64,000 nucleotides of DNA from an uncultured Muribaculaceae bacterium (GTDB lineage Bacteria; Bacteroidota; Bacteroidia; Bacteroidales; Muribaculaceae): NCBI GenBank assembly GCA_910579675.1, contig CAJTUF010000001.1, forward strand, positions 62,001 to 126,000, in the 5' to 3' direction. Below the pieces are notes generated by a model. It saw only the letters and a program-made list of their open reading frames with translations, had not been told where the DNA came from and did no database searches. Shown here piece by piece: positions 42,906 to 52,209 of the stretch. The position numbers were made by a program, and so were the translations under genes. How positions within the stretch are numbered: the stretch's first letter is position 1; each line of letters starts with the position of its first letter.

Positions 42906-44294
42906 ATGGGAAAGACTCTTTTTGATAAGGTGTGGGATGCCCATGTGGTATCCTCCATTGCCGACGGTCCGCAGCAGCTCTATATCGACCGCCATTACTG
43001 CCATGAGGTGACCACTCCGCAAGCCTTCGAGGGGTTGCGCCGACGCGGTCTCAAGGTGTTCCGTCCCGACCGCACCGTATGCTCCCCCGACCACAATATA
43101 CCCACCCTCAATCAGGATCTCCCGATTGAAGATCCCGTGAGCCGAAACCAGATCGAGGCCCTCCTTGCCAACGCCAAGGAGTTTGGTCTGACCCTCTACG
43201 GCCTCACCCATCCGCTCAACGGCATAATCCACGTCATGGGCCCTGAAAACGGCCTCACCCTCCCCGGCTCTACGATAGTGTGTGGCGACTCCCACACCTC
43301 GACCCACGGAGCCTTCGGTGCCGTGGCCTTCGGTATCGGCACCTCGGAGGTGGAGATGGTGCTCGCCACCCAGTGCATCCTCCAGCCAAAGCCCAAAACC
43401 ATGCGCATCAACGTGGAGGGCACTCTGCGCCCCGGAGTGACCGCCAAGGATATCGCTCTCTACATCATAGCCAAGATGACCACCGGAGGCGCCACCGGCT
43501 ACTTCGTAGAGTATGCCGGATCGGCAATACGGGCCCTGTCGATGGAAGAGCGCATGACTGTGTGCAACCTCTCTATCGAGATGGGTGCGCGCGGCGGCAT
43601 GATTGCTCCCGATGACACTACATTCGACTACCTGTGCGGACGCCGTTTTGCCCCTTCCGGACCAGACTTCGACCGCGCCGTGGAGCAGTGGCGAGCCCTC
43701 GCTTCCGACCCCGACGCCACTTTCGATGCCGAGGTCACTTTCGATGCAGCCGACATTGAGCCTCGCCTCACCTTCGGCACAAATCCCGGCATGGGCATCG
43801 GCATAAGCGAGATGGTGCCTGAAGCTCCAGCCGACCCCGCCGCGGCCGAATCTTTTGCGAAGGCGCTCGATTATATGGGCTTCACCTCGGGAAAACCTCT
43901 TACCGGCGAAAAGGTCGACTATGTTTTTCTCGGATCCTGCACCAATGGCCGCATCGAAGACTTCCGTGCATTTGCATCATATGTGAAAGGAAAGAAAAAG
44001 CATCCCGACGTGACGGCATGGCTCGTGCCCGGCTCCTGGAGCGTGAAGCGTCAGATTGAAGAGGAAGGGCTCGACAGCATCCTCGCCGAAGCCGGTTTTG
44101 AAATTCGTCAGCCCGGATGCTCCGCTTGTCTGGCAATGAATCCCGACAAAGTGCCGGCAGGAAAACTCGCCGTGTCGACCTCCAACCGCAACTTCGAGGG
44201 ACGCCAGGGCCCGGGGGCCCGCACCGTCCTCGCCGGTCCGCTCGTTGCCGCCGCAGCCGCAATAAATGGAGTAATCACCGATCCACGCCTCTAA
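42906..44294 (+). CDS. leuC: 3-isopropylmalate dehydratase large subunit
   Basis: LeuC with LeuD isomerises isopropylmalate. The 4Fe-4S cluster cysteines lie in VFLGSCTNGRIEDF and RQPGCSACLAMN. Aconitase-family motifs VCGDSHTSTHGAFGAVAFGIGTSEVE and TSNRNFEGRQGPGA are intact. The 462-aa length is normal. Confidence 0.95.
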   Translation: MGKTLFDKVWDAHVVSSIADGPQQLYIDRHYCHEVTTPQAFEGLRRRGLKVFRPDRTVCSPDHNIPTLNQDLPIEDPVSRNQIEALLANAKEFGLTLYGLTHPLNGIIHVMGPENGLTLPGSTIVCGDSHTSTHGAFGAVAFGIGTSEVEMVLATQCILQPKPKTMRINVEGTLRPGVTAKDIALYIIAKMTTGGATGYFVEYAGSAIRALSMEERMTVCNLSIEMGARGGMIAPDDTTFDYLCGRRFAPSGPDFDRAVEQWRALASDPDATFDAEVTFDAADIEPRLTFGTNPGMGIGISEMVPEAPADPAAAESFAKALDYMGFTSGKPLTGEKVDYVFLGSCTNGRIEDFRAFASYVKGKKKHPDVTAWLVPGSWSVKRQIEEEGLDSILAEAGFEIRQPGCSACLAMNPDKVPAGKLAVSTSNRNFEGRQGPGARTVLAGPLVAAAAAINGVITDPRL

Positions 44295-44303
44295 TCCCAC
44301 ATC

Positions 44304-44900
44304 ATGAAAGAGAAATTCACCACTCTCACGTCGACCTGCGCGCCGCTCCCGGTAGAAAATGTTGACACCGACCAGATCATACCGGCCCGCTTCCTCAAAT
44401 CGACTTCCCGCGAGGGATTCGGCGACCATCTGTTCAACGACTGGCGCTTCCTCCCTTCGGGCGAGCCTAACCCCGACTTCATTCTCAACCGCCCCGAGGC
44501 AAAGGGTGCGCGAGTGCTCGTAGCCGGTAAAAACTTCGGCTGCGGATCGTCGCGCGAACATGCCGCGTGGGCTATTGCCGACTACGGTTTCCGCGCCGTG
44601 ATCTCCAGCTTTTTCGCCGACATCCACCGCAATAATGAACTCAACAACTTCGTGCTTCCGGTGGTGGTGTCGCCCGAGTTTCTCGCCGAGCTGTTTGAGT
44701 CGATTCAGACCGATCCGGCCACAGAAGTGACCATCGACCTGCCCGCCCAGACCGTGACCAACCGCGCCACCGGCCGCACCGAGAGCTTCCCCATCAACTC
44801 GTATAAAAAAGAGTGTCTGACAGAAGGTCTCGATGATATAGACTACCTCCTTGCCCACCGCTCCGACATTGAGTCATTTGAAGCGTCGCGCAAAGTCTGA
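44304..44900 (+). CDS. leuD: 3-isopropylmalate dehydratase small subunit
   Basis: The swivelling domain of isopropylmalate isomerase. It has NVDTDQIIPARFLKSTSREGFGDHLFNDW and the signature GKNFGCGSSREHAAWAI. At 198 aa it is the bacterial short type. It lies between leuC and leuB in the usual operon. Confidence 0.95.
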   Translation: MKEKFTTLTSTCAPLPVENVDTDQIIPARFLKSTSREGFGDHLFNDWRFLPSGEPNPDFILNRPEAKGARVLVAGKNFGCGSSREHAAWAIADYGFRAVISSFFADIHRNNELNNFVLPVVVSPEFLAELFESIQTDPATEVTIDLPAQTVTNRATGRTESFPINSYKKECLTEGLDDIDYLLAHRSDIESFEASRKV

Positions 44901-44942
44901 TTCTCTCTTCCCCATTCCATCCATTAATAAAAAGCAACCCCA

Positions 44943-46004
44943 GTGAAACTCAACATAGCATTATTGCCCGGCGATGGTATAGGCCCCGAGATCTCGCGCG
45001 CCGGAGTGAAGGTGCTCGATGCCGTGGCCAAGCGCTTCGGCCATTCATTCTTCTACACAGAAGCCCTGATCGGGGCTGCCGCTATCGACGCTACCGGCAA
45101 TCCTTTCCCCGATTCCACCTACCAAATCTGCGCCGACGCCGACGCCGTGTTTTTCTCGGCCGTGGGCGACCTGCGCTTCGACTCCAACCCCGATGCCACC
45201 GTGCGCCCCGAACAAGGCCTTTTGGCAATGCGCAAGAAGCTCGGCCTATTTGCCAACATCCGCCCTGTGGCCACCTTCAACTGCCTGCTCCACCTCTCGC
45301 CTCTGCGCAGGGAGCTTGTAGAAGGCGCCGACTTCATTTGCATCCGTGAGCTCACCGGAGGCATGTATTTCGGCGAAAAGCATGAGGGCGACAACGAAGC
45401 CTACGACACCTGCGTCTACACCCGTGGCGAGATCGAGCGCATCCTCCGTGTGGCCTACGACTATGCCGGCAGGCGCGGAAAACGCCTCACCGTGGTCGAC
45501 AAAGCCAATGTGCTCGCATCGTCGCGCCTTTGGCGCAAAGTGGCCAAGGAGATGGCTCCGGATTATCCCGACGTTGCCACCGACTTCATGTATGTCGATA
45601 ATGCAGCAATGCGCATGATCCAGGAACCCCGCTTCTTTGACGTTATGGTGACCGAAAACACCTTCGGCGATATCCTTACCGACGAAGCCTCGGTAGTGTC
45701 GGGCTCGATGGGGCTCCTCCCCTCCGCCTCGATAGGCGAAAGCACCCCGGTGTTTGAACCTATACACGGCTCATGGCCCCAGGCCGCAGGCAAAGACATC
45801 GCCAATCCCTTGGCCCAGATACTTTCCGGCGCCATGCTTCTGGAGCATTTCGGACTTCAGGAGGAGGCTCTGGCAGTGAGAGAGGCTGTCGACGCTTCGC
45901 TCGAACACTTTGTCAGGACGCCAGATATCCAACCCGAGGGCAAGCCCCACTACGGCACACAGGCTGTTGGCGAATGGATAGCCTCCCGCATATTAGAGTC
46001 CTGA
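44943..46004 (+). CDS. leuB: 3-isopropylmalate dehydrogenase
   Basis: LeuB oxidises and decarboxylates 3-isopropylmalate with NAD. The start is GTG at 44943 (MKLNIALLPGDGIGPEISRAG). The family signature NTFGDILTDEASVVSGSMGLLPSASIG and a substrate Tyr/Lys pair (in EAYDTCVYTR and TVVDKANVL) are present. The 353-aa length is normal. A strong terminator closes the operon. Confidence 0.95.
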   Translation: MKLNIALLPGDGIGPEISRAGVKVLDAVAKRFGHSFFYTEALIGAAAIDATGNPFPDSTYQICADADAVFFSAVGDLRFDSNPDATVRPEQGLLAMRKKLGLFANIRPVATFNCLLHLSPLRRELVEGADFICIRELTGGMYFGEKHEGDNEAYDTCVYTRGEIERILRVAYDYAGRRGKRLTVVDKANVLASSRLWRKVAKEMAPDYPDVATDFMYVDNAAMRMIQEPRFFDVMVTENTFGDILTDEASVVSGSMGLLPSASIGESTPVFEPIHGSWPQAAGKDIANPLAQILSGAMLLEHFGLQEEALAVREAVDASLEHFVRTPDIQPEGKPHYGTQAVGEWIASRILES

Positions 46005-46030
46005 TCCTCACACGCTTAGCCCAGCCGTTT

Positions 46031-46062
46031 AAATCTCGTCTCCGATGGAGGCGAGATTTTTT
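46031..46062 (+). terminator. Rho-independent terminator of leuACDB
   Basis: AAATCTCG (46031-46038) pairs with CGAGATTT (46052-46059), with an inner CTCC/GGAG stem, followed by a T-run to 46062. Confidence 0.85.
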
Positions 46063-46066
46063 GTGA

Positions 46067-46074
46067 TAATTTTG
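46067..46074 (+). promoter_or_regulatory. -7 promoter-like element after the leu operon
   Basis: TAATTTTG at 46067-46074 follows the leu terminator directly and would give a leader of about 105 bases before the ATG at 46185. Confidence 0.4.
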
Positions 46075-46184
46075 TAACAACAGCGAACCATATTCCCGCC
46101 CCTGCGTTTATAAGGCATAACAGAGATTCACGCTTCGATTCCTCTAAACCCCCTTAACTAACACAACCCTCCACTCTTACAACT

Positions 46185-46682
46185 ATGCCACGACTCATTG
46201 TCAACCTCATAGCACCCCTCCTCCCGGCCATTATTCCCCTTATCCTGCTGGTAGCCTGCGCGTCCACTCCCGGACGCGACGCCGCCGATGCCTGCGAGGC
46301 AGCCGAGCGTGGCGACATAGTGGCCGCTATCGACGCCGCCGACAAGGCCTACGCCAACTTCAACAAGCTCTCGACCCGCGACCTCTGCAATCTCGCAGCT
46401 TCCTATGCAGTAATCGCCATCACCTCGGGCGACATAAACGCAGCCGACCGTTTTGAAGACGCCTACAAGGCCTCTCTTGCCGAAAACCGAGAGGATGCTG
46501 AAAAGTATTACGCATCTCTTGATCCGCAGATGTCGGAAGGGCTGACAATAGTGGCAGGACTTTTAGCCGGCAACGACCTCTATGCCTCTACAGCTTCAGC
46601 CACCTACCGTCCGTCGATTCCCGACGATACTGACTCCGGGACCTCACCCTCGGTCGAGACCGAAGCCCTCGCCGAAGATTGA
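46185..46682 (+). CDS. Small helical lipoprotein, 165 aa
   Basis: The signal ends in the lipobox LLVAC. The mature part is helical and repeats alanine/acidic heptads (AADACEAAERGDIVAAIDAADKAYANFNKL), perhaps a single TPR-like unit. The last 30 residues are a low-complexity acidic tail. The function is unknown. Confidence 0.6.
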   Translation: MPRLIVNLIAPLLPAIIPLILLVACASTPGRDAADACEAAERGDIVAAIDAADKAYANFNKLSTRDLCNLAASYAVIAITSGDINAADRFEDAYKASLAENREDAEKYYASLDPQMSEGLTIVAGLLAGNDLYASTASATYRPSIPDDTDSGTSPSVETEALAED

Positions 46683-46886
46683 TCTCTAACCCCATATCAC
46701 GGCACACACAAGCACACACATATACTCCACCTCCTCATACGGATCCCCAGCAGGATCCCCCCATTCTCCTCTCTCCAAGAGTTTGCCATTGTTTTTGTTT
46801 TGTTATTGTTTGTTTGTTAAGTCACTAAGGATAGGCTACACGTGAGTGCGGCCTATTCTTATTTCAGTTTTCACCACAAACCGAAC

Positions 46887-46935
46887 GGCGGGATCCATGA
46901 TAGCGGCCATAACCGGCGCCATCATGAATCCCGCC
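46887..46935. terminator. Hairpin between convergent genes
   Basis: GGCGGGAT-c-CATGAT (46887-46901) pairs with ATCATG-a-ATCCCGCC (46921-46935) with one mismatch and a 19-base loop. It lies between the small lipoprotein gene and serB, which converge. Nothing else is seen between 46683 and 46951. Confidence 0.6.
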
Positions 46936-46951
46936 ATCTGTGTGGTGGTGA

Positions 46952-48175
46952 TTATGCTTGTATCAAACTGTCTTTGAACCCGAGGAAATACAAAATACCG
47001 TCGAGACCAATGGTAGAGAGACTCTGGTCGGCATTGGCTTTAACCTTTGGCTTGGCATGGAATGCGATGCCCAGACCGGCGGTGGAGAGCATCGGCAGAT
47101 CGTTGGCACCGTCGCCCACAGCCACCGTCTGCTGTATATCGACCTGCTCCACCTGCGCCATCACTTTCAGAAGTTCGGCTTTGCGCTTGCCATCGACTAT
47201 CTCGCCTATCGAGCGTCCGGTGAGGCGCCCCTGGTCGTCGACCTCAAGCTCATTGGCATAAACATAATCGAAGCCGAAACGGCGCTTGAGATAGTTGCCG
47301 AAATAAGTGAATCCGCCCGAAAGGATCGCTGTCTTGTAGCCGGTGCGTTTGAGCACTGTCATGAGCCGGTCGAGGCCTTCTGTGATGGGAAGATTTTCGG
47401 CAATGTCCTGCATCACCGAGGTGTCGAGACCCTTGAGCAGGGCCACCCTCTCGCGGAAGCTCTCGTTGAAATCTATCTCGCCCCTCATGGCGCGTTCGGT
47501 TATAGCCTTCACCTTATCGCCTACACCGGCGCGGTCGGCGAGCTCATCGATCACTTCGGTGCCTATGAGTGTGGAGTCCATGTCAAAGCACACAAGCCTG
47601 CGGCAGCGGCGATACATGTTGTCCTCCTGAAGAGATATATCGACCTCGCCCTTGGCGGCTATCTGCATGAAGGCATCCTGCATGGCCGAGCGGTCGCGTG
47701 GATTGCCTCGCACCGAAAACTCCACACACTGCTTGGAGTGGGCACGCTCAGCGTCATCTTCGTCGAGTGGCAGACGGCCTGTGAGGCGCCGTATGGCATC
47801 GATATTGAGCTCCTGCTCTGCCACAACGCGGCTCACCGCTGCGATATGGCCCGCGTCGAGCTTACGGCCGAGTATGGTGATAATCCAGCGGGTACGCCCC
47901 TGACGGCCTACCCATTCGGTGTAGTCGGCCACCGACACAGGAGTAAACCTCACCCTTACATTAAGCTCGTAGCTCTTGAAGAGGATATCTTTCATTATGT
48001 CGCCACTCGTGGCGCTATCGGTCTTGATCAGAAAACCGAGCGAGAGAATATGGTGGATATTGCTCTGTCCTATGTCGAGGATCTCGGCATTATGCTTGGC
48101 AAGGATAGCTGTGAGTGTGGCTGTCACTCCGGGATGGTCGTTGCCCGATATGTTGATAAGGATTAGTTCGGTCAT
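46952..48175 (-). CDS. serB: Phosphoserine phosphatase with N-terminal ACT domains
   Basis: SerB makes serine from phosphoserine. Residues 1-170 are two ACT-like domains (LILINISGNDHPGVTATLTAILAKHNAEILDIGQS). Residues 185-407 are the HAD phosphatase with the nucleophile motif CFDMDSTLIGTEVIDELA and motif III/IV GDGANDLPML. The start at 48175 (MTELIL) was chosen; a longer frame has no good start. The ACT part could sense an amino acid. Confidence 0.92.
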   Translation of the reverse strand: MTELILINISGNDHPGVTATLTAILAKHNAEILDIGQSNIHHILSLGFLIKTDSATSGDIMKDILFKSYELNVRVRFTPVSVADYTEWVGRQGRTRWIITILGRKLDAGHIAAVSRVVAEQELNIDAIRRLTGRLPLDEDDAERAHSKQCVEFSVRGNPRDRSAMQDAFMQIAAKGEVDISLQEDNMYRRCRRLVCFDMDSTLIGTEVIDELADRAGVGDKVKAITERAMRGEIDFNESFRERVALLKGLDTSVMQDIAENLPITEGLDRLMTVLKRTGYKTAILSGGFTYFGNYLKRRFGFDYVYANELEVDDQGRLTGRSIGEIVDGKRKAELLKVMAQVEQVDIQQTVAVGDGANDLPMLSTAGLGIAFHAKPKVKANADQSLSTIGLDGILYFLGFKDSLIQA

Positions 48176-48274
48176 GGTATATTCAGATGTGGGTAGGTGG
48201 TTGTTGTTGCGCAAAAATAAATAATTTCCGTCGGGCGGCCAAATATATTTTCGGCACAAATGGATATGACGATA

Positions 48275-49144
48275 CTAAAGACGCCCGAGCAAACGCCCGA
48301 CAAGCATATCGAGAGGGTCCCGGACAATCATATCCACCATAATGCCATATGAGGCAGCCACCTCTTTAAGCTCCTGCCCGAAAGCATGGGCCACCCCGCC
48401 TGTAAATCTCACCGGCAGCTCTCCGGCCTCGGGATACGACGCCGACAGCTCTTCCACAAAGCGTCGGAACGTGGCGGCAATCATGGCGGCGATGGCTGGA
48501 TGATCTTTATGCGCGGCCACAAAGGGCACAAACGAGGCTATATAGCCACTCCCCTCATGGCGGCGGTATACGGCCTCAACCACCGATGGGTAGTCGAGAT
48601 CGGGATAGGCCGCCGCCCAGGCGGCGGCAAGGGGGGAGTCAAGACGATGACGTAGGGCCATACGCAGCATTGACGCGCCAAGAGCAGCCCCCGATCCTTC
48701 GTCGCCAAGGATATATCCCATCGGGCGCATATTGCGCTCAATTGAGCTTCCGCTCCATAGACATGTGTTGCTTCCGGTGCCGAGAATACATGCCACTCCC
48801 CTCTCGGTTCCGAAAAGCGCCGTGGCGGCTCCCGCCAGATCTGTATCTACCGACACTGCCTCTATCCGGAGGCCGAAAGCGGCAGCAGCCTCGCGGGCAA
48901 GCATCTGTGCTCCCGGGCCTATCGCTCCGGCGGCATAGATGGCCACAGCATCCGGCGGCATGGGGAGGCGGCCGGAGGCTTCGGCGAGGGTTGCGGCTAT
49001 ATGTGAGGGATTATAGACTGCCGGATTGACCGGACCTGTGACAAAACGCCGGGCGCACCCAGTGGCCCGATCCACCAAAGCCCACTTGCCTGAAGTGGCT
49101 CCGCAATCGGCTATGAGCAGCGTCGCAGGTGACGTTGTCGGCAT
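48275..49144 (-). CDS. BadF/BadG-type ATPase, likely N-acetylglucosamine kinase
   Basis: An ASKHA-fold protein of 289 aa. The phosphate-1 loop is LLIADCGATSGKWALVD and the phosphate-2 region VACILGTGSNTCLW. The segment MGYILGDEGSGAALGASMLRMAL is typical of the BadF/BadG/BcrA/BcrD family, whose single-domain members include GlcNAc kinases. It starts at ATG 49144, after the Lrp-type gene, and both may be co-transcribed. The substrate is inferred. Confidence 0.8.
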   Translation of the reverse strand: MPTTSPATLLIADCGATSGKWALVDRATGCARRFVTGPVNPAVYNPSHIAATLAEASGRLPMPPDAVAIYAAGAIGPGAQMLAREAAAAFGLRIEAVSVDTDLAGAATALFGTERGVACILGTGSNTCLWSGSSIERNMRPMGYILGDEGSGAALGASMLRMALRHRLDSPLAAAWAAAYPDLDYPSVVEAVYRRHEGSGYIASFVPFVAAHKDHPAIAAMIAATFRRFVEELSASYPEAGELPVRFTGGVAHAFGQELKEVAASYGIMVDMIVRDPLDMLVGRLLGRL

Positions 49145-49156
49145 GGCGCAACGCAA

Positions 49157-49630
49157 TCAATCGTCGGGGAGGCAGATGGGTACCTGACGTCGGTGCATCG
49201 ACTCGCGGAAGCATATCAGAGTTTCGGTGCGTCCGGCGCCAATCGGGCCAATGCTCTCGTGGATGATATCAAGCAGGTGGGAATTGTTGCGGGCATAGAC
49301 CTTGACAAGAATGTCGTGGCGCCCGGTGGTGAAGTTACACTCCACTATTTCGGGTATAGCCTGAAGTTTCTCCACAACATTATCCATGTCTGAAGGGTTA
49401 TTAAGACATAGGCCCACATAGGCGCATGTGTCATACCCCAGAGCCGACGGACTGATCAGAGTCTCAAATCCATTTATTACTCCGAGACTGGTCAGTTTCT
49501 GAATGCGCTGATGAATTGATGCCCCGCTCACTCCACATTCGCGTGCTATCTCCAAAAATGGTATTCGAGCATTAGTGGCCAGCATATCAAGTATGCGGCA
49601 ATCAAGCCTATCGAGCTGTTGTCGTGACAT
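49157..49630 (-). CDS. Lrp/AsnC-family transcriptional regulator
   Basis: A 157-aa regulator with an N-terminal HTH (RLDCRILDMLATNARIPFLEIARECGVSGASIHQRIQKLTSLGVI) and a C-terminal RAM ligand domain (AYVGLCLNNPSDMDNVVEKLQAIPEIVECNFTTGRHDILVKVYA). It may respond to an amino acid; leucine and serine genes lie nearby. It is followed on the same strand by the BadF-type kinase after 12 bases. Confidence 0.9.
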   Translation of the reverse strand: MSRQQLDRLDCRILDMLATNARIPFLEIARECGVSGASIHQRIQKLTSLGVINGFETLISPSALGYDTCAYVGLCLNNPSDMDNVVEKLQAIPEIVECNFTTGRHDILVKVYARNNSHLLDIIHESIGPIGAGRTETLICFRESMHRRQVPICLPDD

Positions 49631-49725
49631 CGTCTTATCTATGGGTTAAATAATTCATCAGTGTTAATTCGGCGCAAAATTAGCAATTTTTATTCATTTC
49701 TTATTTTTTTCAGCCCGGAAAATAT

Positions 49726-49733
49726 TAGTTTTG
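49726..49733 (+). promoter_or_regulatory. -7 promoter element for the patatin-barrel gene
   Basis: TAGTTTTG at 49726-49733 ends seven bases before the ATG at 49741, predicting a leader of a few bases or none. Confidence 0.5.
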
Positions 49734-49740
49734 CAGCGTT

Positions 49741-52098
49741 ATGATCCGATTCATCCACCTGACACTCTTTATGGCATTGGCACTCTGCATGGCTGCGCAG
49801 ACCGATGCTCCAGCATCTGTACCTGTTGATTCTACCGCTTATGCCGGAAGGCAATCGGTGGGGCTCGTCCTCAGCGGAGGCGGGGCTAAAGGCATCGCCC
49901 ACATTGGGGTGATCAAAGCGCTCGAAGAGCACGATATCCCCATCGACTATGTGGCCGGCACATCTATGGGCGCCATCATAGGCGGTCTTTATGCCGCCGG
50001 ATACACCACCGACGAGATGATCTCGCTCATCCTCTCGCCCGAGTTTGTCAATTGGTCGACCGGACGCATTGACCCTAACCTCACTTATCTCTTCGCCCGG
50101 CAGGAACCCACCCCTGCTCTTATCTCGCTCAATCTCGGCGACAACGGAAGCGCGTCGGGAATACAGACCTCGGTGCTCCCTACGAGCCTTATATCGCCGC
50201 TACCCATGAATTTCGGCGTCATGGAGGTGTTCTCGGCCTACACCGCACAGTGTGGTGGCGATTTCAACCGTCTTTTCGTTCCATTCCGGTGTGTCACTTC
50301 CGACGTTTATGCCAAGCACAAGGTTGTGTGCCGTTCAGGATCGTTTGGCGATGCCATACGGGCTTCAATGAGTTTTCCGCTCGTGTTTCACCCGATAGAG
50401 ATGGACGGCACTCTGATGTACGATGGCGGCATATACGATAACTTCCCTGTCGATGTGATGCGCTCCGATTTCGCACCCGACATCATGATAGGTGTCGACG
50501 TGTCAAACCCCGACACCAAGCCCAAGGCCAACGATATCATTCAGCAGCTCGAAGATATGGTGATCCAGAACAACGACTATTCCCTACCAGCCGATGAAGG
50601 TATAAAGATCAAGGTCGACGTGAGCCAGTTCAGCCTTCTCGACTTCCAGCAGGCCCATGCCATATCGGCCAAAGGCTATGATAAAGCCATGGAGATGATG
50701 GACTCGATATGCTCGCGCGTCACCTCGCGCATACCCGCGTCGACACGCGCCATCAGGCGGAAGGTGTTCAAGGACCGCACACCTTTCGTGCGCTTCGATT
50801 CGGTACATGTGGCCGGTGGCAACCCCGGACAAAATGAATACATCCGCTACATATTCACCCACAATTCGCCCGACACCTTCGGCATAGAGCGCGCTCGGTC
50901 GTCCTACTACCGCGCCCTATCTTCGGGGCAGATACGCAACCTGTTGCCACAGGCTGTGATCGCCCCCGGCGACTCTCTCTTCACCCTTGATCTCACCGCC
51001 ACTGTGAAAAATAATTTCAGAGTAGGATTTGGCGGCTACATCAGCTCATCCACCGCCAGCATGCTATTTTTCTCGGGAGGATACAACACCCTGAGCAAAA
51101 ACTCATTTGATGCGGGTTTAAACGCCTGGGTGGGACAAAGCTACCTTGCAGCCGACGCTTCGGCCAAGTTTACAATCATGACCGCCATACCATCCTACAT
51201 CATGCTGCGGGCGGTGGTGTCGAGACAAAAGTTTCATGAAGACGACAACCTGTTTTTCAATGACGCCACACCTAACTTCGTGACCGACTACGAGACTTTC
51301 GGACGTCTGTCCTACTGTCTCGCGGCAGGGCTGCGCGGCAAAGTGGAGATATCGGCCGGCGCCGGACACCTCATCGACCGCTACTACCGATCCACCCTTG
51401 CCGACGATCGCACAGCCGGAATAAGATATGCCCGCGACAAAGCCTCCCGCACCCTCGGTCAAGTCAAGGCAAGCTATGAGTACAGCACTCTCGACAATAT
51501 TTCCTACCCCACCTCAGGCGCAGGAATATCGGCCTCGGTGATGGGAGTGACCGGACGCATGACCCACTATCCATACGCGCTCGGCGGAGAGCCCGAACAC
51601 ACCCACCCCACATGGGGCGAGATACAGCTCCACGCCCTCGGCTTTGTCAATCCGTCGCGCCATCTGGCTCTCGGATTCGAGAGCAACATTCTCGCCTCCA
51701 CCCGCAAGCTCCCCGACGACTACTCCACCGCCATCGTGACGGCTGCCTCTTTCAATCCCACCCCATCGAGCTACAACGCTTTCAATCCCGCATTCCGGGC
51801 CGACTCCTACATCACCGCCGGTATAATCCCTGTGTGGAAAATAAGCGACATGATCCAGGCCCGGGGCACTTTCCACTGCTTCCTCCCCTTTCGGCGGATC
51901 GAGGAAGCCCCCGATCACACAGCCGCCTACGGTCGCTGGCTGGCAAATCCGCGCTTCTTCGGCGAAGTGGCCGCAGTAGTCAACCTCCCGTTTGCTGCCG
52001 TCAGCGCCTATGCCAACTATATGAGCTATCCGGCCCGCAATTGGAATTTCGGCCTGTCGCTCGGCATATTCATCCTCGCCCCGCGCTTCCTGCGATGA
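49741..52098 (+). CDS. Patatin-like phospholipase with outer-membrane barrel
   Basis: A 785-aa protein with a signal peptide (MIRFIHLTLFMALALCMAAQ). Residues 40-250 form a patatin domain: the oxyanion loop GLVLSGGGAKGIAHIG, the serine of GTSMGA (Ser75) and the catalytic Asp228 in MYDGGIYDNFPVD. After a POTRA-like stretch (about 340-400, VRFDSVHVAGGNPGQ) the C-terminal part is strand-rich and ends GIFILAPRFLR. This matches the RssA/PlpD type in which a lipase is carried by a BamA-like barrel. It acts as an outer-membrane phospholipase, perhaps facing the periplasm. Confidence 0.88.
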   Translation: MIRFIHLTLFMALALCMAAQTDAPASVPVDSTAYAGRQSVGLVLSGGGAKGIAHIGVIKALEEHDIPIDYVAGTSMGAIIGGLYAAGYTTDEMISLILSPEFVNWSTGRIDPNLTYLFARQEPTPALISLNLGDNGSASGIQTSVLPTSLISPLPMNFGVMEVFSAYTAQCGGDFNRLFVPFRCVTSDVYAKHKVVCRSGSFGDAIRASMSFPLVFHPIEMDGTLMYDGGIYDNFPVDVMRSDFAPDIMIGVDVSNPDTKPKANDIIQQLEDMVIQNNDYSLPADEGIKIKVDVSQFSLLDFQQAHAISAKGYDKAMEMMDSICSRVTSRIPASTRAIRRKVFKDRTPFVRFDSVHVAGGNPGQNEYIRYIFTHNSPDTFGIERARSSYYRALSSGQIRNLLPQAVIAPGDSLFTLDLTATVKNNFRVGFGGYISSSTASMLFFSGGYNTLSKNSFDAGLNAWVGQSYLAADASAKFTIMTAIPSYIMLRAVVSRQKFHEDDNLFFNDATPNFVTDYETFGRLSYCLAAGLRGKVEISAGAGHLIDRYYRSTLADDRTAGIRYARDKASRTLGQVKASYEYSTLDNISYPTSGAGISASVMGVTGRMTHYPYALGGEPEHTHPTWGEIQLHALGFVNPSRHLALGFESNILASTRKLPDDYSTAIVTAASFNPTPSSYNAFNPAFRADSYITAGIIPVWKISDMIQARGTFHCFLPFRRIEEAPDHTAAYGRWLANPRFFGEVAAVVNLPFAAVSAYANYMSYPARNWNFGLSLGIFILAPRFLR

Positions 52099-52150
52099 CT
52101 CTGCCACCGCTCAGCGCAACAGTTTTTTTTGACGATTGCAATATTTTTCG

Positions 52151-52158
52151 TAACTTTG
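52151..52158 (+). promoter_or_regulatory. -7 promoter element for clpP
   Basis: TAACTTTG at 52151-52158 gives a leader of about 50 bases before clpP. A 17-codon frame (52160-52213) overlaps the clpP ATG by ATGA, but its ATG sits too close to the box to be within the transcript with confidence. Confidence 0.55.
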
Positions 52159-52209
52159 AATGATTAAAGAGCCCGCCACAAGGCTTGACACCTTAATTAT
52201 AATTATAGA

